DNA of 64,000 bases from contig DATJED010000018.1 in NCBI GenBank assembly GCA_035496935.1, positions 124,001 to 188,000 of the forward strand, given 5' to 3'. Origin of the DNA: Pseudopedobacter sp035496935. GTDB lineage: Bacteria; Bacteroidota; Bacteroidia; Sphingobacteriales; Sphingobacteriaceae. The notes below the pieces were generated by a model, which was not told the origin of the DNA, did no database searches, and worked only from the letters and a program-made list of their open reading frames with translations. This document shows, piece by piece, positions 32,079 through 41,737 of this stretch (position 1 is the stretch's first letter; each line of letters opens with the position of its first letter). The translations under genes were made by a program, and so were the position numbers.

Positions 32079-33737
32079 TTATTTCCCTTTAAATCCAACT
32101 CTAGATTTTGGTTGTTTAAACTGAGGAGTACTTTTTTTGTTGATCTGTGGATCTCCAACACTACTCATTGCACATCTGAAGCCTATTTCGGCACTTGCTT
32201 CACCTTGGTCTAAGTATCTTCTTGTACCTGGGTTTAGCCAATATGCTCTATCATTCCATGAACCGCCTTTGTAAACTTTGGAACGGTCATTCACCAAAGT
32301 GATTTTTCCGTATAAATCTAAATTCTGCTCGTCTAAATATCCACGTTGATCTGCTTCAAAAGTTGGTTTTAAAGCCGGCATTTTCGTAGTGTCAATAGCA
32401 TCTGGTGTACTAGGACTTGGCGTAGTTATATTCCCGTATTTGTTTGCATGATCGGCGTATGGATCTTTTTTTCCAGACTGTGCATCTACCTTAACAGGAG
32501 TGTTGCTTTTGCCTAAAGTTACAAGTTTACCGTTGGTATCGTACTCGTTATTTTTAAAGTCGTTACCTCTAAACGGGTTGAAATCTTCCACCTTATCAAA
32601 AGACCCTTTACGGTAAGTGTCAAAAACCCACTCGCTCACGTTTCCGGCCATGTTATACAATCCAAAGTCATTTGGCATATAAGCTCTTACCGAAGCTGTA
32701 ATGTCGGCGCCATCATTTAAATGACCGGCAACCCCCATATTATCTCCTTCGCCTCTTTTAAAGTTGGCGTAGATTAAACCGCGGGTATTTTTGCTGGCAG
32801 ATCTAATTCCTAAGCCATACCAAGGATAAATTTTATTGTTGTTGATAATGTTGTTGTCTGCCGTTCCAATTAATGCTAAAGCAGCATATTCCCATTCAGC
32901 TTCTGTTGGCAATCTATATCTACCGGGAGTAAATACACCGTCTTCAATTTTCGCAAAACGTTGCGGGGTAGCGCTTTTCCCTTTTGTAGCAGTTTGTGCG
33001 CCTGCAGCCGGATTTAGAACTTTTGGCGCACCTTTTCCTTTATCGTCATACTGTCCGTTTAAATAAACATCCAAGTTAAATGGATCTGTACTTACAGCTG
33101 CGGTTGTATTACCTTTTGCATTTCCTTTTCCGGTTGTTCCGCTTTTAGCAGCCGAGTAGGTTTTCCAATCACTCAATATGCCTTTATTTCTCAAGATATT
33201 TTCGTTAACTACGTTAGTTCTCCAATCGCAATAAGCAACGGCTTGCTCCCAAGTAACGCCAACTACCGGATAATCCTGGTAAGCCGGGTGTCTTAAGTAG
33301 TTGTTTACATAAGGCTCATTGTAAGCTAGTGGACTTCTCCAAACTAAGGTATCAGGCAATGCTTCGTAATACCATCTTGGGTCTTGTGGCACTTCGCGAA
33401 TCCAGTTTAAGTATTCCAACCAGTCAACGTTTGCTACTTCGGTTTCATCCATGTAAAATGTAGCAACGGTAACGCGTCTTTTAGGTGCTGCGTAATCAAA
33501 GCCAATATCATCGATGCTAGAACCTCCCATTACAAAGGTACCGCCTTCAATGTGTACCAAGCCTGGTCCAGGAGTAGGTTTTACTTTGTTAGAAACTTGA
33601 AGCGACCCCGGTCTTTTTGCATTATATGCGGCCCCGGTTTTTTTGGAACTTCCGGCACTACCAGATTTTTTGCAAGAAGATATTACCATAGTTACGGCAA
33701 TACATGTAGCAAGTACAGGTAAAATAATTTTTCTCAT
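32079..33737 (-). CDS. gldJ: Gliding motility/T9SS lipoprotein GldJ-like (SUMF1 fold)
   Basis: 552-residue outer-membrane lipoprotein. The signal peptide ends with a lipobox (VISSCKKSG, Cys about 21). The rest is a formylglycine-generating-enzyme (SUMF1) fold: HIEGGTFVMGGSS, TFYMDETEVANVDWLEYL, VVGVTWEQAVAYCDWR, RLPTEAEWEYAAL, NMAGNVSEWVFDTY and KGGSWNDRAYWLNPGTRRYL. The fold is structural in this group and no sulfatase-activating role is expected. GldJ and GldK share this fold. GldJ is chosen because it sits next to porU and porV, as in Flavobacterium. It supports T9SS function and, in gliding species, motility. Confidence 0.87.
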   Translation of the reverse strand: MRKIILPVLATCIAVTMVISSCKKSGSAGSSKKTGAAYNAKRPGSLQVSNKVKPTPGPGLVHIEGGTFVMGGSSIDDIGFDYAAPKRRVTVATFYMDETEVANVDWLEYLNWIREVPQDPRWYYEALPDTLVWRSPLAYNEPYVNNYLRHPAYQDYPVVGVTWEQAVAYCDWRTNVVNENILRNKGILSDWKTYSAAKSGTTGKGNAKGNTTAAVSTDPFNLDVYLNGQYDDKGKGAPKVLNPAAGAQTATKGKSATPQRFAKIEDGVFTPGRYRLPTEAEWEYAALALIGTADNNIINNNKIYPWYGLGIRSASKNTRGLIYANFKRGEGDNMGVAGHLNDGADITASVRAYMPNDFGLYNMAGNVSEWVFDTYRKGSFDKVEDFNPFRGNDFKNNEYDTNGKLVTLGKSNTPVKVDAQSGKKDPYADHANKYGNITTPSPSTPDAIDTTKMPALKPTFEADQRGYLDEQNLDLYGKITLVNDRSKVYKGGSWNDRAYWLNPGTRRYLDQGEASAEIGFRCAMSSVGDPQINKKSTPQFKQPKSRVGFKGK

Positions 33738-33842
33738 TGTGCTTTATTGTGTTTTCAAAGCTAAAAATAAAAATTATGATTAATCAAATACGATTAATAT
33801 AAATTGTAAACTTAGTTACTAAGCTTTCAATAATTTTATATA

Positions 33843-36800
33843 TTGAAACGGCTAAACGTAAGAATAGTTACAATAAAGATAAATAAAAATTTGGTTTTGA
33901 AAAGTACTGTATATAAGCAAATTACGATAATTTTTGTTTTTGTTATTTGTTTTTTTAAAGGTTACGGACAGAGCCAAACTGCACTTTACCGTTTAAACTG
34001 GCCCTCTGATAGCGTGTTTTTAGATGTAACTGCTACAAAAAGCACCACAGATTTTTTTCCCAGGTTCCGCCCGGAAATCTTCGGAGACTTGCCTTCGGTA
34101 TATTTAAAAATCCCCGTAAATGCGCCTAATAATGTTGTTAAAATTTTATTGGATGAAACTTCAAATGCTATCATCGGAAAAAACAATGCAGCAACCAATA
34201 AAATCACTTCCGATTTACAGCTAAACTATTACAAATCAGTACAAAGCAAGCAAGTGTATTTATTAGTCAGTTTTTTGCCGATTTATAAAGATGCAAACGG
34301 AAACTTAAAAAAAGTAAACAGTTTTAAACTGCAGATTAATCCTGTAAAGCTTGCCTCGGCCACGGCTATGCCGGCAAAAGTTTATCAAGACAATTCTGTT
34401 TTAGCCAGTGGCAACTGGTATAAAATAGCCGTAAAAGATGAAGGTGTTTATAAAGTTGATTACAGCTACTTAAAAAAATTGGATATTGATGTTGATCAAA
34501 TTAATCCGAGAAATATCAGGTTATACGGTAACGGAGGATTTATGTTGCCTCAACAAGATAATGCACCCAGAATTGATGATTTAAAAGAAAATGCAATTGA
34601 GGTTGTGGGTGAAACCGATGGTAAATTTGATACTGGTGATTATTTGATATTTTACAATCCGGGAAATACCAAATGGACACTAAATGCCCAACAAATCTTC
34701 GAGCATCAGCAAAATGTTTATGCCGATAGTTCTTATTATTTTATAAGTGTAGATAAAGGTGCAGGCAAACGTATAACACAGGCACCAAACGAGATCCAAA
34801 CGCCAAATTACATTAGCAACAGTTTTGATGATTTTCAGCTATATGAACAAGATTTATACAGCTTAATTACCGCCAACATAAAATCGGGCAGAGAATGGTA
34901 TGGAGATGATTTTGAGTTTAATAGTAGCCGTGATTTTGATTTTGACGTTGCCGGATTACGCTCTACAGCGCCTGTATTTGTAAAAACTAAAATGGCTATT
35001 AGGGCAAATGCAAGTTCAAATGCCAAAGTAACGCTCAATAACCAAAACCTGTATAATTTAACAGCAAATGGTTTGCCGTTAAACTTTGAGACGGATTATG
35101 CAGAACCCGCTCAACAATTGGGCAGTATTTCTGGTATAAGCGCCAACAACCTTAAAGTAAATATCAGCTATAATAAAATTAGTTCTACCTCAAACGCCTG
35201 GTTAGATTTTATTGAGGTCAACTGCAAAAGAGAGTATACAGCGTTTAAAGGCTATCTCCGCTTTCGCGATAAAAGCAGTATAGCGAACGGGAATATAGCA
35301 CAATTTAATTTGGGAAACGTTTCTGCCAATGTTAAAGTTTGGGATGTAAGTGATTTTACGGAGTCGCAGGCCCAAAAACTGAACACCGTAAACGGAATCA
35401 GCAACTTTATTACCGGTACTTCAACCTTAAAAGAGTTTGTTGCTTTTGAACCATCGGCGTTAAAATTACCTGATATCATCGGAAAAATCCCAAATCAGGA
35501 TTTACACGGTTTATCCGAGGCAGATTTTTTAATTGTTACGGCACCGCAATTTTTAAGTGAGGCAAACAGATTGGCGGAATTTAGGAAAAGCACCCAAGGT
35601 TTAAGCTACCACGTGGTTACTACGGATCAGGTTTATAACGAATTTTCATCCGGTAAAAGAGATGCCAGTGCCATCCGCGATTTTGTAAAAATGTTTTACG
35701 ATAGGGCAGGCGCTAATCCTACTTTAATGCCAAAATATCTTTTGCTGTTTGGAAAAGGCTCTTTTGATAACAGAATGCTGAAGTTTAAAGAAAACAATTT
35801 TGTGGTTACCTATCAGTCCAGAAATTCATTATCGCCAACGGCCAGTTATACTTCTGATGATTATTTTGGTTTGTTGGACGATAATGAAGGCGAATTTCCT
35901 GAAGATTATAGCACCAATCCTGGTTTGTTGGATATTGCTATTGGACGTATCCCTGCAAAAACTTTAGAAGAAGCAAAAAACGTAGTCGATAAGTTAATAA
36001 ATTATGATGGCTCTGTAAGTTTTGGCGATTGGCGCAACCAAGTTACCATTGTTGCAGATGATGAGGACAATAACCTGCACCTCAACCAGGCCGAAGCAAA
36101 CGCCACGTTAATTACACAAAACAACAAGAATTTCAACATAGATAAAATATATTTTGACGCTTTTCAACAGGAAAGTGCTGCGGGCGGCACAACGTATCCG
36201 AAAGCAAAAGAAGCCATCAATCAAAAAATTAATGCCGGCACTTTGTTGATAAATTATACCGGACATGGCGGTGAAAGCGGTTGGGCGCAGGAACGGGTTT
36301 TAACTTTAACTGACATCAACTCGTGGCAAAACAAAGATAATTTGGCCATTATTTTTACGGCAACTTGTTCTTTCAGCCGTTGGGACGACCCCGAAACGGT
36401 TTCGGGCGGAGAGCTTTCTTTGCTTAGGAAAGATGGAGGCGTACCATCAATTTTCAGCACCACCCGAATTGTTTTTTCATCGTACAACTTCGATTTAAAC
36501 CAAAGCTTTTTGAAAGCACTTTTTAATCCGGCAAACCAAAATAAGCGCATTACTTTCGGGCAGGTTTTTAAAGAAGCAAAAAACGATAACGTTGGCGGTT
36601 TAAACATCAATTCGAGGAATTTTACACTTTTAGGAGATCCAACGGCACTTTTTCCAATCCCGGTTAATGGCGTAAGCACCACCTCTTTGCCCGATACCTT
36701 AAAAGCAGGAGAAAAAGTAATGATTAAAGGCTTTGTTAACGGCGCAAACGGACAAATGCTTAATCAGTTCAACGGTGTAATTTATCCAACCGTTTACGAT

Positions 36801-37736
36801 AAACCCACCGCTATTAGTACGTTGGGACAAGATATGGGTCTGAACGGTAGTTATGCGCAAAATTTTAACATCCAAAAAAATATAATATACAAAGGAAAAG
36901 CTACAGTAAACAACGGGGTTTTTAGTTTCGATTTTATTGTCCCTCGGGATATTAATTTAAAGGTCGGAACCGGAAAAATAAGCTATTATGCCAATAACCA
37001 AAATTTGGATGCCAAAGGTTTTAATACGGATGTTAAAATTGGTTCAATTGCAACCGATGAACTGAATGATAAAACCGGTCCATTAATCAACGTTTATTTG
37101 AACGATGAAAATTTTGTTTCGGGTGGCATTACAAATACCAACCCGGTTTTGGTGGTTAATTTAAACGATGAAAGCGGGATAAATACCACCGGTATAGGCA
37201 TTGGACATGATATTGTAGCAACCTTGAGTTCCGCAAATATGAATGATAAAAGCATTATTTTAAATCAATATTATCAGTCTAACTTAGATTCGTACCAGGC
37301 GGGAAAGGTGAATTATCCCTTAGAGAAATTAGCGCCAGGTTTGTACACGCTAAAAGTAAAAGCTTGGGATGTTTTCAACAATTCAGCGGAACAGGTTATT
37401 AATTTTGAGGTTAAAGAAACCGAAAAACTCACTTTATCTCACGTTTTAAACTACCCAAATCCGTTTAATAACAGAACAAGTTTTCAGTTTGAACACAACT
37501 ATCCGAACGAGGATTTAGAGGTCCAGATTAATATAAAAACCGTTACCGGACGCTTAATAAAAACTATTAATCAAAGCATTTATACCACCGGAAACAGAGT
37601 TAACAATATATTCTGGGATGCAAAAGACGATTTCGGAGAAAAAGTTGCTAGGGGCATATACGTTTATGAACTAAAAGTACGTTCTACAAGCAACGGTTTT
37701 GTAGCCAAAAAAACCGAAAAGTTGCTAATACTTTGA
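33843..37736 (+). CDS. porU: Type IX secretion system sortase PorU
   Basis: Cell-surface C25-family protease that removes the C-terminal sorting domain of T9SS cargo and attaches the protein to the surface. About 1280-1297 residues. No ATG exists near the 5' end. TTG at 33843 gives the longest form, but TTG at 33897 gives a cleaner signal peptide (KSTVYKQITIIFVFVICFF, cleaved near GYGQ). Catalytic His is in NYTGHGGESG (about 807) and catalytic Cys in IIFTATCSFSRWDDPE (about 842). The C-terminus (LNYPNPFNNRTSF to KTEKLLIL) resembles a sorting domain itself. It is 42 bp upstream of porV and divergent from gldJ. Confidence 0.93.
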   Translation: MKRLNVRIVTIKINKNLVLKSTVYKQITIIFVFVICFFKGYGQSQTALYRLNWPSDSVFLDVTATKSTTDFFPRFRPEIFGDLPSVYLKIPVNAPNNVVKILLDETSNAIIGKNNAATNKITSDLQLNYYKSVQSKQVYLLVSFLPIYKDANGNLKKVNSFKLQINPVKLASATAMPAKVYQDNSVLASGNWYKIAVKDEGVYKVDYSYLKKLDIDVDQINPRNIRLYGNGGFMLPQQDNAPRIDDLKENAIEVVGETDGKFDTGDYLIFYNPGNTKWTLNAQQIFEHQQNVYADSSYYFISVDKGAGKRITQAPNEIQTPNYISNSFDDFQLYEQDLYSLITANIKSGREWYGDDFEFNSSRDFDFDVAGLRSTAPVFVKTKMAIRANASSNAKVTLNNQNLYNLTANGLPLNFETDYAEPAQQLGSISGISANNLKVNISYNKISSTSNAWLDFIEVNCKREYTAFKGYLRFRDKSSIANGNIAQFNLGNVSANVKVWDVSDFTESQAQKLNTVNGISNFITGTSTLKEFVAFEPSALKLPDIIGKIPNQDLHGLSEADFLIVTAPQFLSEANRLAEFRKSTQGLSYHVVTTDQVYNEFSSGKRDASAIRDFVKMFYDRAGANPTLMPKYLLLFGKGSFDNRMLKFKENNFVVTYQSRNSLSPTASYTSDDYFGLLDDNEGEFPEDYSTNPGLLDIAIGRIPAKTLEEAKNVVDKLINYDGSVSFGDWRNQVTIVADDEDNNLHLNQAEANATLITQNNKNFNIDKIYFDAFQQESAAGGTTYPKAKEAINQKINAGTLLINYTGHGGESGWAQERVLTLTDINSWQNKDNLAIIFTATCSFSRWDDPETVSGGELSLLRKDGGVPSIFSTTRIVFSSYNFDLNQSFLKALFNPANQNKRITFGQVFKEAKNDNVGGLNINSRNFTLLGDPTALFPIPVNGVSTTSLPDTLKAGEKVMIKGFVNGANGQMLNQFNGVIYPTVYDKPTAISTLGQDMGLNGSYAQNFNIQKNIIYKGKATVNNGVFSFDFIVPRDINLKVGTGKISYYANNQNLDAKGFNTDVKIGSIATDELNDKTGPLINVYLNDENFVSGGITNTNPVLVVNLNDESGINTTGIGIGHDIVATLSSANMNDKSIILNQYYQSNLDSYQAGKVNYPLEKLAPGLYTLKVKAWDVFNNSAEQVINFEVKETEKLTLSHVLNYPNPFNNRTSFQFEHNYPNEDLEVQINIKTVTGRLIKTINQSIYTTGNRVNNIFWDAKDDFGEKVARGIYVYELKVRSTSNGFVAKKTEKLLIL

Positions 37737-37778
37737 CCTAAACATTTATATTTCACATAATAATTATAGTTTTACGAT

Positions 37779-38945
37779 ATGAAGATAAAGCTTTACGCAT
37801 ATTTGGCTGCGCTCGCTTGCAGTACAACTTTATATAATAATAATGCGCTTGCACAAGACAATTCCACAACAGACGGAAGGCAAGGAAATACAATTACCAC
37901 AGCTGTTCCTTTTTTATTGATTACACCCGATGCCAGGTCAGGAGCGATGGGCGATGTAGGCGTAGCAATTTCGCCGGATGCTAATGCAACACACTCAAAT
38001 CCGGCTAAATTAGCTTTTGTTAAAGATCCTTATGGTTTTGGTTTATCATACAGCCCGTGGTTACAAAAATTAGTGCCGGATATTAATTTAGCGTACTTAA
38101 ATGGCTTTTATAGGCTAGATGATAGAAATACTATTGGCGGTTCGTTACGCTATTTTTCTTTAGGAAATATTCAGTTCGTAGATGTTAACCAGATAGAAAC
38201 AGGTTCGGCTAACCCTAATGAATTGGCAATTGATGTTTCTTTTGCCCGTAGCTTTGGCGAAAATTTTTCGTTGGGTACCGCGTTAAGATTTATAAATTCT
38301 GACTTAACAAACGGTCAAACGTTTACCGATCAAGAAACCCAGCCGGGAACCGCAGTAGCCGCGGATATTTCTGCATTTTATACCAAAGGTGCAACCTTAT
38401 TTAGTAAAAACGCAACAATTTCGGCTGGACTGGATATCTCGAACATTGGAACCAAGATGAGCTATACCGATGGCGGACCAAAGTACTTCTTACCAACCAA
38501 TATGCGTTTAGGCGGTTCGGCAACCGTACATGCCGATGATTATAACGATTTTTCTTTTTCGTTGGATTTAAATAAGCTTTTAGTTCCAAGCAATTCTACT
38601 TCTGATCCAAACCAGTCTGTTCCGTCTGGAATTTTTGGTTCATTTACCGATGCACCGGGTGGTGGCAAAGAAGAATTACAGGAAGTAAGTATTGCCACAG
38701 GAGCAGAATATTGGTACAACCACCAATTTGCAATTAGAGCAGGTTATTTTTATGAAAACCCTAATAAAGGAAACCGCCAGTACTTAACTTTAGGTTTAGG
38801 CTTGCGCTATAATATTGTTGATCTGGATTTTTCTTATTTGTTAGCCAATCAACAAAAATCGCCTTTAGCAAACACGTTAAGATTCTCATTGCTGTTTAAT
38901 TTTGCGGCACCTACTGCCACCGGTAGCAGTATTCCCGGACGATAA
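37779..38945 (+). CDS. porV: Type IX secretion system outer membrane protein PorV
   Basis: 388-residue FadL-like beta-barrel that shuttles T9SS cargo from the translocon to the attachment complex. Signal peptide of about 25 residues ending NNALAQ. The family pattern follows: TTAVPFLLITPDARSGAMGD, VGVAISPDANATHSNPAKLA, KDPYGFGLSYSPWLQKLVPD, and alternating beta strands to the C-terminus. It lies in the porU-porV-ispF direction and is separated from ispF by only 2 bp, so co-transcription is likely. Confidence 0.94.
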   Translation: MKIKLYAYLAALACSTTLYNNNALAQDNSTTDGRQGNTITTAVPFLLITPDARSGAMGDVGVAISPDANATHSNPAKLAFVKDPYGFGLSYSPWLQKLVPDINLAYLNGFYRLDDRNTIGGSLRYFSLGNIQFVDVNQIETGSANPNELAIDVSFARSFGENFSLGTALRFINSDLTNGQTFTDQETQPGTAVAADISAFYTKGATLFSKNATISAGLDISNIGTKMSYTDGGPKYFLPTNMRLGGSATVHADDYNDFSFSLDLNKLLVPSNSTSDPNQSVPSGIFGSFTDAPGGGKEELQEVSIATGAEYWYNHQFAIRAGYFYENPNKGNRQYLTLGLGLRYNIVDLDFSYLLANQQKSPLANTLRFSLLFNFAAPTATGSSIPGR

Positions 38946-38947
38946 TA

Positions 38948-39424
38948 ATGAAGATTAAAGTAGGATTTGGGTTTGATGTTCACCAATTACGAGAAGGACA
39001 TCCGTTTATTTTAGGAGGAGTACTTTTGCAGCATTATAAAGGTGCTTTTGGCCATTCAGATGCTGATGTTTTGGTCCACGCTGTTTGTGATGCACTTTTA
39101 GGAGCCGCAAATATGCGAGACATTGGCCATCACTTTAAAAATACCGATGATCGGTGGAAAGGCATCAGTAGTTTATTGCTGCTTAAAGAATGTACCAAAA
39201 TGCTCAAAGAGGCAGGTTATAGTATCAATAATATTGATGCGATGCTTTGTATAGAAGCACCGAAAATTAATCCGCATGTGCCGGCAATGAAAAAGCATCT
39301 CGCATTGGCCATGTCAATTGATGAAGACGATATTTCTATAAAAGCCACTACTAACGAAACTATGGGTTTTATAGGCCGGGAAGAAGGAGTTGTTGCCTAC
39401 GCTGTTTGTTTGATACAGAAGTAA
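38948..39424 (+). CDS. ispF: 2-C-methyl-D-erythritol 2,4-cyclodiphosphate synthase
   Basis: Zinc-dependent enzyme of the MEP isoprenoid pathway. The 158-residue protein has VGFGFDVHQLREGHPFILGG with the metal-binding Asp and His, then GHSDADVLVHAVCDALLGAA with the third metal His. ATTNETMGFIGREEGVVAYA is at the C-terminus. It follows porV by 2 bp. Confidence 0.97.
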   Translation: MKIKVGFGFDVHQLREGHPFILGGVLLQHYKGAFGHSDADVLVHAVCDALLGAANMRDIGHHFKNTDDRWKGISSLLLLKECTKMLKEAGYSINNIDAMLCIEAPKINPHVPAMKKHLALAMSIDEDDISIKATTNETMGFIGREEGVVAYAVCLIQK

Positions 39425-39466
39425 TTTTTAGGTTTTAGATTGTCAGTTGGTTTAGGTTGTTAAATA

Positions 39467-39503
39467 GCCAGCGCAGGTTTCTCTGGGAGAGAACCTGCTT
39501 GGC
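39467..39503. terminator. Strong hairpin between convergent genes
   Basis: GCCA-gc-GCAGGTT-t-CTCT pairs with AGAG-AACCTGC-t-TGGC, giving a long stem with small internal mismatches between ispF and the metal-dependent hydrolase. It lacks a clear T-run in either direction but is well placed to end both transcripts. Confidence 0.5.
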
Positions 39504-39516
39504 AATGTTCTTCTTT

Positions 39517-40212
39517 TTACAAAACTTTCGCATCACGTTCCTGAGCAGAAATCTTTAACATACTCAATTCCACGCCAGCATCAGCAAAAGCTTTTTTTGC
39601 TTGATCATGGTCAATTTTGATATAGCCAAAAGTATCGTAATGCATAGCAATGATATTTTTGCATTTGATAAAATCGCAGGCGATTATGGCATCTGAAATT
39701 CCCATCGTAAAATTATCGCCGATGGGTAAAAAGGCATAATCAATATTAAACAGTTCGCCGGTTAATTTCATGTCTTGCGTTAAAGCGGTATCGCCAGCGT
39801 AATAAAGCGTTTTTCCGCCGGTCTGGATCATAAAACCTGCCGCAGTTCCTCCGTAAGTTCCGTCAGGTAATGAATTTGAATGCGCTGCAAACATCATTTT
39901 TACTTTCCCGAAGTCAAATTTCCAGCTTCCGCCCAAATTCATCGGATGACCGTTATCAACACCTTGCTTTTTTAACCATTCAATAATTTCGAACGAGCTT
40001 ATCACTTTTGCGTTTGTCCGTTTAGCTATCGAAACCAAATCGGCAACATGATCTTCGTGGCCGTGGCTTACTAAAATAAAATCACATTCAATTTGACCTG
40101 CGTCAATATCTTTTGCCAATTCATTAGGTGTAATAAATGGATCAAACAGAATCTTTGTTCCATCAACTTCTAATAAAAAACAAGACTGACCAAAATAATT
40201 TAACTTCATCAT
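39517..40212 (-). CDS. Metallo-beta-lactamase-fold hydrolase (UPF0173-like)
   Basis: 231-residue cytoplasmic metal-dependent hydrolase. It starts MKLNYFGQSCFLLEVDGTKI, with the metal motif HGHEDHVADL (HxHxDH), then YYAGDTALTQDMKL and a His in IAMHYDTFGYI. This pattern fits the UPF0173 group, whose substrate is unknown. It lies 5 bp downstream of the ybaB-like gene, so the two are co-transcribed. Confidence 0.9.
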   Translation of the reverse strand: MMKLNYFGQSCFLLEVDGTKILFDPFITPNELAKDIDAGQIECDFILVSHGHEDHVADLVSIAKRTNAKVISSFEIIEWLKKQGVDNGHPMNLGGSWKFDFGKVKMMFAAHSNSLPDGTYGGTAAGFMIQTGGKTLYYAGDTALTQDMKLTGELFNIDYAFLPIGDNFTMGISDAIIACDFIKCKNIIAMHYDTFGYIKIDHDQAKKAFADAGVELSMLKISAQERDAKVL

Positions 40213-40217
40213 CGTAT

Positions 40218-40535
40218 TTATTTTTTTCCGAAAAGGTTTGCCAAGCCGCCCATTCCGCCCAGCATTTGATTTGTCATAGCCGCCATTTCTGCCTGCGATA
40301 CATTTTCTGCCTGCGCCAAAACCTTGTTAATTGCAACTACCAAAACATCTTCTAAAGCTTCAACACCGTTTTCCTTCAAAAAGTTTTCATCAATGCTAAT
40401 ACTTTTTATGGTTTTTCCAGCACTGGCGGTCACCTTTATAGCACCACCTTCGGCTTGCTCATTTAATGTAATAGTTTCTAATCGCTTTTTTACTTCTTCA
40501 GCTTTTTGCTGTGCTTCGAATATTTTATCAAACAT
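40218..40535 (-). CDS. YbaB/EbfC family nucleoid-associated protein
   Basis: 105-residue small DNA-binding protein that forms dimers. Family features: an N-terminal coiled helix (IFEAQQKAEEVKKRLETI), the beta region GGAIKVTASAGKTIKSISID and the C-terminal helix VVAINKVLAQAENVSQAEMA. The tail NQMLGGMGGLANLFGKK is Gly/Met-rich, as in many YbaB proteins. It is first in a two-gene unit with the hydrolase. Confidence 0.92.
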   Translation of the reverse strand: MFDKIFEAQQKAEEVKKRLETITLNEQAEGGAIKVTASAGKTIKSISIDENFLKENGVEALEDVLVVAINKVLAQAENVSQAEMAAMTNQMLGGMGGLANLFGKK

Positions 40536-40662
40536 TTTAAAGGTATTTTAATGATAGGCAAAACTCGCTTATGTTTTCGGTAATTAAAAATCATATTCGA
40601 GATTGCCTGTAAAACAATGATTTCTGTGATTTGATGTCAAATTTTGCACCAAAAAGATATTA

Positions 40663-40678
40663 TTGGCATAGCTCTTGT
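40663..40678 (+). promoter_or_regulatory. Candidate sigma-54 promoter
   Basis: TTGGCAT-AGCTC-TTGT, with the same TTGGCAY-N5-TTG pattern as at 26613 and 27035. The start site would be about 40690, giving a leader of about 15 bases for the barrel gene at 40705. Confidence 0.55.
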
Positions 40679-40704
40679 AAATAGCCCATTAAATTAATAA
40701 GATT

Positions 40705-41232
40705 ATGAAAAAAATCACTTTCAGAGGGGTAATCGCAGTAGCTGCGATAACCTTAATAAATTTTACCAGTGCTTTTGCACAAAATCCTGAAAACGGACAC
40801 GCTACCAGGCTAAGCGTGGCTTTAGGAGTTGGCGTTCCAACAAAATCAAATGTAGCTGATGTAATTATTGCTCCAGATTTAAGATTACAACATGATTTAG
40901 GAGAGCGTACATCTTTAACGTTAACAACTGGTTATTATGGTTTTGTTGGAAAACCTGAAATTGCTGGAACTAAAGTAGGGTCAGATTTAATTCCATTAAA
41001 AGCAGGTGCTAAATTCTTTTTTGGAGATACCTACTATGTACAGCCCGAGGTTGGTGTAGCTTTCTCAACTAAAAGTGACTATGGAACGCCATTTGTTTGG
41101 GCGCCAAGTATTGGTTATGCAAACAACAAATGGGATATCGCTTTACGTTATGAAGGATTTGAGTATGACGCAGGAAGCAACGGTATGGTTGCAGTAAGGT
41201 TAGCTTACGCATTCAGAAGACCAGGGAAATAA
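40705..41232 (+). CDS. Small outer-membrane beta-barrel protein
   Basis: 175 residues with a clear signal peptide (KKITFRGVIAVAAITLI to TSAFAQ, cleaved near 25). Alternating hydrophobic strands follow, typical of an 8-strand barrel: TRLSVALGVGVPTKSN, LGERTSLTLTTGYYGF, DTYYVQPEVGVAFSTK and WDIALRYEGFEYDAG. The protein ends VAVRLAYAFRRPGK. Ligand and role are unknown. It stands alone with a candidate sigma-54 promoter and its own terminator, so it may be induced under specific stress. Confidence 0.82.
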   Translation: MKKITFRGVIAVAAITLINFTSAFAQNPENGHATRLSVALGVGVPTKSNVADVIIAPDLRLQHDLGERTSLTLTTGYYGFVGKPEIAGTKVGSDLIPLKAGAKFFFGDTYYVQPEVGVAFSTKSDYGTPFVWAPSIGYANNKWDIALRYEGFEYDAGSNGMVAVRLAYAFRRPGK

Positions 41233-41257
41233 TTTTTCATCTACCTATGAAAAGTAC

Positions 41258-41288
41258 GAAAGCCGCTTTTTTAAGCGGCTTTCTTTGT
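41258..41288 (+). terminator. Rho-independent terminator
   Basis: An 11 bp stem GAAAGCCGCTT/AAGCGGCTTTC is followed by TTTG, 25 bp after the barrel gene. Being palindromic, it may also serve the convergent gene. Confidence 0.88.
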
Positions 41289-41630
41289 TTAAAAAACTTC
41301 CTGAAAATAATTTACAATTAAGGTTTTAATCAGCATTTCCTGCTCTAACAAATTATATGCTGGTATAGGTTTTACCTTTTTCCAATGTGGCCAACCATCC
41401 TGATCCATGCCTTCCAATTCGTAAAAACCCAATTCAGAGAATAAGCGGCAGTTTGCAATGTGCATTAACTCTTCTTTTTGGCGTTTACTGAATTTTTGTG
41501 GGCCTTTACCTAATTCCTGTACACCTATTAAAAATAAAATTACTTTAATGTCTGGAATTTCATTGTCAAAATCATCAGCTAATTTTTGTTGAAGTTCTTT
41601 AAACTTTTTGTTCACTTCTGATGGTTTCAT
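41289..41630 (-). CDS. Conserved hypothetical protein
   Basis: 113 residues from MKPSEVNKKFKELQQKLADD; a start 60 bases further upstream is possible. Not a family I can name. The protein is mostly helical, with charged N-terminal heptads, a hydrophobic stretch IKVILFLIGVQELG, a Lys-rich middle (QKFSKRQKEELMH) and an aromatic C-terminus (GWPHWKKVKPIPAYN). No signal peptide, so it is probably cytoplasmic. The chosen start is supported by a -7 element only 5 bases upstream. Confidence 0.7.
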   Translation of the reverse strand: MKPSEVNKKFKELQQKLADDFDNEIPDIKVILFLIGVQELGKGPQKFSKRQKEELMHIANCRLFSELGFYELEGMDQDGWPHWKKVKPIPAYNLLEQEMLIKTLIVNYFQEVF

Positions 41631-41635
41631 GCAAA

Positions 41636-41643
41636 CAAAGATA
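41636..41643 (-). promoter_or_regulatory. -7 element close to the start codon
   Basis: TATCTTTG on the - strand fits TAnnTTTG exactly and ends 5 bases before ATG 41630. Transcription would start at or next to the start codon, giving a leaderless mRNA. Confidence 0.45.
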
Positions 41644-41723
41644 GCTTTACAATCAAGAATTTTATCGGTCTTATTGCGAAAGAGTCTCATATGAATGTTA
41701 ATTTTAAGAATCGAAAATATTTA

Positions 41724-41731
41724 TAGCTTTG
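41724..41731 (+). promoter_or_regulatory. -7 element close to the start codon
   Basis: TAGCTTTG fits TAnnTTTG exactly and ends 6 bases before ATG 41738. This again predicts a leaderless or nearly leaderless transcript, here for the His/Cys-rich protein and probably the receptor behind it. Confidence 0.5.
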
Positions 41732-41737
41732 TACTGA

